From the NCBI RefSeq assembly GCF_030161375.1, contig NZ_BSSQ01000008.1, forward strand, positions 62,001-126,000: a DNA stretch of 64,000 nt. The letters are read 5' to 3'. Position 1 is the stretch's first letter; every line of letters starts with the position of its first letter. The notes under the pieces are model-generated. The model did no database searches. It was not told the DNA's origin and was given only the letters and a program-made list of their open reading frames with translations. The position numbers and the translations under genes were made by a program. Shown one piece after another: positions 60,492 to 64,000 of this stretch. The stretch is from Paenibacillus glycanilyticus (GTDB taxonomy: Bacteria; Bacillota; Bacilli; Paenibacillales; Paenibacillaceae).

Positions 60492-62039
60492 TTAGGCCCT
60501 CATGTTAATAAAAAGCTGATCTTTGAATTGAGCATCCAAAATCGGGAAACGAACTTCCCATTTCCCGTCGCCAAGCGCCTTCACTTCGCTGGAATCGAAG
60601 CCGCGCGGCTCAAAACCGAATACACGGTCGTAATAGATTTGGAATTGGATCTTCTCGTCAGGCAGCATGCGGTGAAGCTCATTGGCCAAATTAATGGACC
60701 AGGTGCGAAGCTCCTCTTTTTCCTGTCCGCCGTAATACGTGTAGAATACGGGATCCATATCCGTCGTGATAACGAGCCAACCTTGGGAATCGCGCGCAAC
60801 CTTCCAGTTGCTCATCTCCGCGATACCTTCTTCCGTGGAGAATTCGCCAAATTGCTTTTTCAGCAAAGCCGCAATGTCGTCATTAGACTTGCCTACAAGC
60901 GTTGCCGGAAGAGTAGGATCAAGGAATTTCACGTTAGCTGCAGGTTTCTCGGGAAGATCGTCCATCAGAATCGCGCCATACAGCGACGAGACGGCAAAGT
61001 TCAGGTCCGCTTGCGAAGTCAAGCCCCTCGACGTAATGCCGATTAGTTCCCCGTACTCATCGAACAGCGCCCCGCCGGAACTGCCATGGTCGATAGGAGC
61101 ACTGGTCTGGATATAACGGGTATTGCCTATGTATACGACGCCGCTGACTAATCCGTCAGACACCGTATTCTGAAGACCAAGCGGACTGCCGATCGCTACC
61201 ACCTTATCGCCTTTGCTTACGCTCAGACTGCCGTAGCCAAGCTCAACCGGCGTTGCGCCAATCGAACGGTCTGTCTGGATAATGGCCAGATCATTGTCTT
61301 CACTATAAGCGGCTACGCCGGATACCTTGATCTCTTTGTTGTCGACGGTAACGACTGTAGCCGAGGAAGCATCCTGCATGACGTGGTAATTCGTCAGGAT
61401 ATAACGGTCCCCGATGACCACACCGCTGCCCAGGCCAAGATTCGTCGTAATCGTTACGACGCTGTCGTCATACTTCTCAACGATTTGCTGCGGCGTATAT
61501 TTCGGACGGTTTTTCAGTTCCTCCTGGAGCTGCTCATATTCTTTCTCGTATTCATATTCTTCTGTCGTAATCCGTACGGCTTGCTTTGCGTTATCCCATT
61601 TCACCGTTCCGCCAAGCGATTCCGCTACAAAACGGGCAGGCACAAACGTTGTATTGCTCTTAATCTCCGGCGCCGCATCCAGCTTCACGGACTTGCCGTT
61701 AATAAGCGCAACCTTGTTGCCGATCGTCAGCGTAATGGAGGTGCTGTCCTTCCGCACAATAATCGTCTGCGCTTTCGCTTCCCAAGTTACCGAAGCATCT
61801 AACGCTTTGAACAACTCGCGCATCGGCACGTAAGTTACGCCGTTTTTCGTATAAGGGGCTTTCGAGAGCGAAAGCTTCTGATCATCGACGTATACGCTGA
61901 TCGTTGAAGTTTTTGCTACGGCAGCCAATTTGGCCGGAACAGCTGCGGCTGCGGCGTGCTGAGGCGTAGCCAGCGGCGACAGCAACAGGCTTGCTGCAAG
62001 CAGCGGACTTAGTAGAGTAAAGGCTAATTTTCTTTTCAC
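60492..62039 (-). CDS. Secreted HtrA-like serine protease with stalk (Cu amine oxidase N-like) domain
   Basis: 515 residues from the GTG at 62039, ten nt after GGGGGA; the frame runs on to a TTG at 62057. Signal peptide MKRKLAFTLLSPLLAASLLL with cleavage near AAAAA. Residues 48-158 are a copper-amine-oxidase-N-like stalk domain (NGVTYVPMRELFKAL, NTTFVPARFVAESLGG), then a charged linker and a trypsin-like domain with His219 (TNYHVM), Asp250 (SEDNDLAII) and Ser321 (GSSGGALF). There is no PDZ domain; the last ~130 residues are an unassigned extension. Likely envelope protein quality control or processing. Divergent from rluA-like. Confidence 0.9.
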   Translation of the reverse strand: MKRKLAFTLLSPLLAASLLLSPLATPQHAAAAAVPAKLAAVAKTSTISVYVDDQKLSLSKAPYTKNGVTYVPMRELFKALDASVTWEAKAQTIIVRKDSTSITLTIGNKVALINGKSVKLDAAPEIKSNTTFVPARFVAESLGGTVKWDNAKQAVRITTEEYEYEKEYEQLQEELKNRPKYTPQQIVEKYDDSVVTITTNLGLGSGVVIGDRYILTNYHVMQDASSATVVTVDNKEIKVSGVAAYSEDNDLAIIQTDRSIGATPVELGYGSLSVSKGDKVVAIGSPLGLQNTVSDGLVSGVVYIGNTRYIQTSAPIDHGSSGGALFDEYGELIGITSRGLTSQADLNFAVSSLYGAILMDDLPEKPAANVKFLDPTLPATLVGKSNDDIAALLKKQFGEFSTEEGIAEMSNWKVARDSQGWLVITTDMDPVFYTYYGGQEKEELRTWSINLANELHRMLPDEKIQFQIYYDRVFGFEPRGFDSSEVKALGDGKWEVRFPILDAQFKDQLFINMRA

Positions 62040-62123
62040 GATTGCTATTTCCCCCAAATTCTTACTGTACTACCAGTAATAAAGATAGATCTAATTATCG
62101 TACCACTATCTGCCTGCGTTTGT

Positions 62124-62143
62124 CTATGAAAATGGTTTCATAG
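62124..62143. promoter_or_regulatory. Palindrome in the divergent HtrA/RluA promoter region
   Basis: CTATGAAA and TTTCATAG flank ATGG: 8-bp perfect arms. On the minus strand a TAGACA-18-TACGAT promoter-like pair lies just downstream, so the site could control the protease gene. Confidence 0.45.
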
Positions 62144-62268
62144 GGATATACTGCTAATGTTGATTATATCGGCCCAACATGAACGGAATATGAAGTCTTC
62201 TGTGTAGAATTTGCAAAGCCGGTCATGGTATAGTGATTGCAGTCAAGCTTGAACTTGGAGGAACTGAA

Positions 62269-63243
62269 GTGAAGTCAAAAAAACAACAATCCCATAACCC
62301 GGCGAAAAAAAGCGCAAGCCCGGCAAAAAGCACTCCGGCTACGCCTAACAAGTCTTTTGCCGTGACGGAAGCGTCCGAGCTGCTCGCCTTTTTGCTCGCG
62401 CATTTGAACCAAGGGCGCAATTCGGTCAAATCGCTGCTGGCGCATGGACAAGTATATGTCAACGACAAAGTGGAGACGAAATATAATTACCCGCTTCAGC
62501 CGGGACAAACGGTTGCGATTCGCAAAGAACGCGAGAAAGAACAGCTCCCTCTCGTCGGACTTAAGATTCTGCATGAAGACGATGATGTGATCGTGGCGAG
62601 CAAAGAGGCAGGACTCCTTACCATCGCTTCGGACAAGGAAACCGATTTGACCGCCTACCGCCAACTAATGGCGCATGTTCGCGAGGCCGACCCGAAGAAC
62701 CGGATATTTATCGTACACCGCCTCGACCGGGATACATCCGGCGTGCTTATGTTCGCAAAGAGCGAAGCCGTGCAGCAGAAGCTGCAGGAGCAATGGCAAA
62801 CCATCGTCAAGGAACGTTCGTACGTGGCGCTTGTCGAAGGCACGGTTAAACGGACAGAAGGCACCATAACCTCCTGGCTGAAAGAAACTAAGACGCTCAA
62901 GATGTATTCGAGCTCTTATCCGAACGACGGCCAACACGCCGTTACCCACTATAAGCTGCTGCAAGCGGGCAAAGCTTTTTCGCTTGTCGAGGTTCATTTG
63001 GAAACCGGCCGCAAAAACCAGATCCGCGTTCATATGCAGGATATCGGGCACCCTATCGCAGGAGATAAGAAATACGGCTCGAGCACGAAGCCAATTGGCC
63101 GTCTCGGCCTGCACGCCCGTATTCTTAGCTTCGAGCATCCCGTTACGGGAGAGCTGCTAAAGTTCGATACCGGCATTCCGAAGCTGTTCTACAATCCGCT
63201 CAAGAATGAATCAACAACCCCAGATCGAAGAAGCAAAGGATGA
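62269..63243 (+). CDS. RluA family pseudouridine synthase
   Basis: 324 residues from the GTG at 62269, seven nt after GGAGG; the frame opens earlier at 62233 without a site. A Lys/Pro/Ala-rich N-tail precedes an S4-like RNA-binding part (LLAFLLAHLNQGRNSVKSLLAHGQVYVNDK) and the synthase domain: ILHEDDDVIVASKEAGLL, the catalytic IVHRLDRDTSGVLMFAKS with its Asp, ERSYVALVEG, and LVEVHLETGRKNQIRVHM. It makes pseudouridine in rRNA or tRNA; which site is unknown. The stop overlaps the start region of the next gene, so the two are coupled. Confidence 0.93.
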   Translation: MKSKKQQSHNPAKKSASPAKSTPATPNKSFAVTEASELLAFLLAHLNQGRNSVKSLLAHGQVYVNDKVETKYNYPLQPGQTVAIRKEREKEQLPLVGLKILHEDDDVIVASKEAGLLTIASDKETDLTAYRQLMAHVREADPKNRIFIVHRLDRDTSGVLMFAKSEAVQQKLQEQWQTIVKERSYVALVEGTVKRTEGTITSWLKETKTLKMYSSSYPNDGQHAVTHYKLLQAGKAFSLVEVHLETGRKNQIRVHMQDIGHPIAGDKKYGSSTKPIGRLGLHARILSFEHPVTGELLKFDTGIPKLFYNPLKNESTTPDRRSKG

Positions 63244-63248
63244 TTATG

Positions 63249-63554
63249 ATGTTGCTTGAGATTACAGGCTATAGCGTAGAATTTATTAAAGACCCGTTTG
63301 GCATCTTGACCGGACGCCGTTACGAATTCCTGATTGATATCGATCTGGACGAAGAAGACGAGCTTTATTCAAGCAACGGCGTTTATATTCGTGCCGTATT
63401 TAGCGAAGAGGAAGGCGGCGGCCGTCTCATCAAACATGAGCTGATTGAACGGGTAACGGACAAGCTGCTCGAATTCGGGCTTGAAGAAGACGAAGAGCAG
63501 GAGCTGCTTGCTTTCTGCAAGGAGCATTACAAAGAAGCGGATGAATATAAATAG
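63249..63554 (+). CDS. DUF6509 family small acidic protein
   Basis: About 101 residues. MLLEITGYSVEFIKDPFGILTGRRYEFLIDIDLDEEDELY matches a small Bacillota family sometimes mislabelled pullulanase; function unknown. It is strongly acidic in the middle and at the C-terminus (EFGLEEDEEQEL). Three in-frame ATGs occur at 63240, 63246 and 63249; AAAGGA at 63235-63240 gives the best spacing for the last. It overlaps or adjoins the pseudouridine synthase stop. Confidence 0.78.
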   Translation: MLLEITGYSVEFIKDPFGILTGRRYEFLIDIDLDEEDELYSSNGVYIRAVFSEEEGGGRLIKHELIERVTDKLLEFGLEEDEEQELLAFCKEHYKEADEYK

Positions 63555-63556
63555 GA

Positions 63557-63599
63557 AAGAGGCTGACCCCGTCGCCAAGACGGAGCCAGCCTCTTTTTT
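63557..63599 (+). terminator. Terminator of rluA-like/DUF6509 operon
   Basis: AAGAGGCTG and CAGCCTCTT enclose CCGTC/GACGG; TTTTTTAT follows on the plus strand. The convergent hypothetical gene ends just beyond and may share the stem. Confidence 0.9.
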
Positions 63600-63605
63600 A
63601 TGCCA

Positions 63606-63953
63606 TTACACCGGAATGCGGTACGAGGAATACTCCTCGGTAATATGCTCGCCATTGTTATACACCCATTGGAAGCAAAACCGATTGCCTTCGTAACGCG
63701 TACGTTTGCGGATATCCGGCAATATAACCGATTCGAAATTGTCCAATATCGTCTGCTGCATGCCGTGGAGCCTGTCCTCGTTCAACTTCTGCTGCGTCAC
63801 GGCCTCCCCCTCCGATTCGGCCGTTTGCTTATAATAGATAACAGCAACCTCCGCATCGCTCAAATCCTCCGGCAACGGTTGGCCCGACCCGCGGAACACT
63901 TCTTTGACGGTATCAATCCAATTTCTATGCAAATCAATCGTAATATCGTACAT
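63606..63953 (-). CDS. Hypothetical protein
   Basis: A 115-residue soluble protein starting MYDITIDLHRNWIDTVKEVF. The N-terminal half looks helical and acidic (PLPEDLSDAEVAVIYYKQTAESEGE), the C-terminal half forms likely beta strands (NRFCFQWVYNNGEHITEEYSSYRIPV). No family is recognised. The ATG at 63953 is preceded by AGAGATG. It is convergent with the DUF6509 gene. Confidence 0.65.
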   Translation of the reverse strand: MYDITIDLHRNWIDTVKEVFRGSGQPLPEDLSDAEVAVIYYKQTAESEGEAVTQQKLNEDRLHGMQQTILDNFESVILPDIRKRTRYEGNRFCFQWVYNNGEHITEEYSSYRIPV

Positions 63954-64000
63954 CTCTCAAGCCTCTCCTCTCCATATGGCAACACTTTGAAAGTTCTTCT

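Overview
This window looks like chromosomal DNA of a Paenibacillus-type member of the Bacillota. The evidence is the strong AGGAGG-type ribosome binding sites, sigma-A promoters, T-box and L20-type leaders, SigI/RsgI, a perfect PerR box, CcpA cre sites, and two copies of the YesN/YesM - LplB/YtcP/solute-binding-protein carbohydrate uptake module typical of that group. No rRNA, tRNA, integrase, transposase or CRISPR array is seen.

Layout. 1-2.6 kb: end of an MFS permease, an AlkD-like DNA repair protein and an old-yellow-enzyme flavoprotein. 2.8-13.4 kb: a complete-looking aldouronate (methylglucuronoxylan fragment) utilisation cluster on the minus strand, in the order response regulator, sensor kinase, binding lipoprotein, two permeases, GH67 alpha-glucuronidase, GH10 intracellular xylanase. 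It has two cre sites and internal RNA hairpins that probably grade expression. 13.5-19.3 kb: leucyl aminopeptidase, a PAS histidine kinase with an RsbU_N-like front end, SigI with its anti-sigma RsgI, and a small CxxC protein. 19.5-27.4 kb: a PerR-box peroxiredoxin, then the branched-chain amino-acid operon ilvB-ilvN-ilvC-leuA-(yjbQ)-leuB, led by a sigma-A promoter and a T-box with a probable CUC (Leu) specifier; leuCD are not in the window.

27.5-30.7 kb is the odd part: a GNAT protein, a glycine-rich protein, a lone DUF559/VSR-like nuclease fused to a winged helix, then about 1.5 kb without genes. That stretch holds two ~230-nt direct repeats, a long palindromic insertion, a purine-rich 9-nt repeat and about eleven tandem 37-nt units.

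30.7-46.9 kb is a second glycan locus: a cytosolic clan GH-D (alpha-galactosidase-like) enzyme, an ABC importer, a divergent YesN/YesM pair, a secreted double-CBM paralogue of the same GH-D enzyme, a GH95 enzyme and an AraC regulator. The arrangement suggests outside cleavage, import and inside cleavage of an alpha-galactosyl/fucosyl-decorated glycan. 47-64 kb is mostly housekeeping: infC-rpmI-rplT (ATT start, L20-type leader), GT2 and GT4 glycosyltransferases, a PAP2 phosphatase behind tandem repeats, trmB, the wobble-uridine pair mnmL-mnmM, a ROK regulator with a perfect operator palindrome next to an MFS permease, a deoxynucleoside kinase, a B12-binding radical SAM protein, a stalk-domain HtrA-like protease, an RluA-type pseudouridine synthase and two small hypotheticals.
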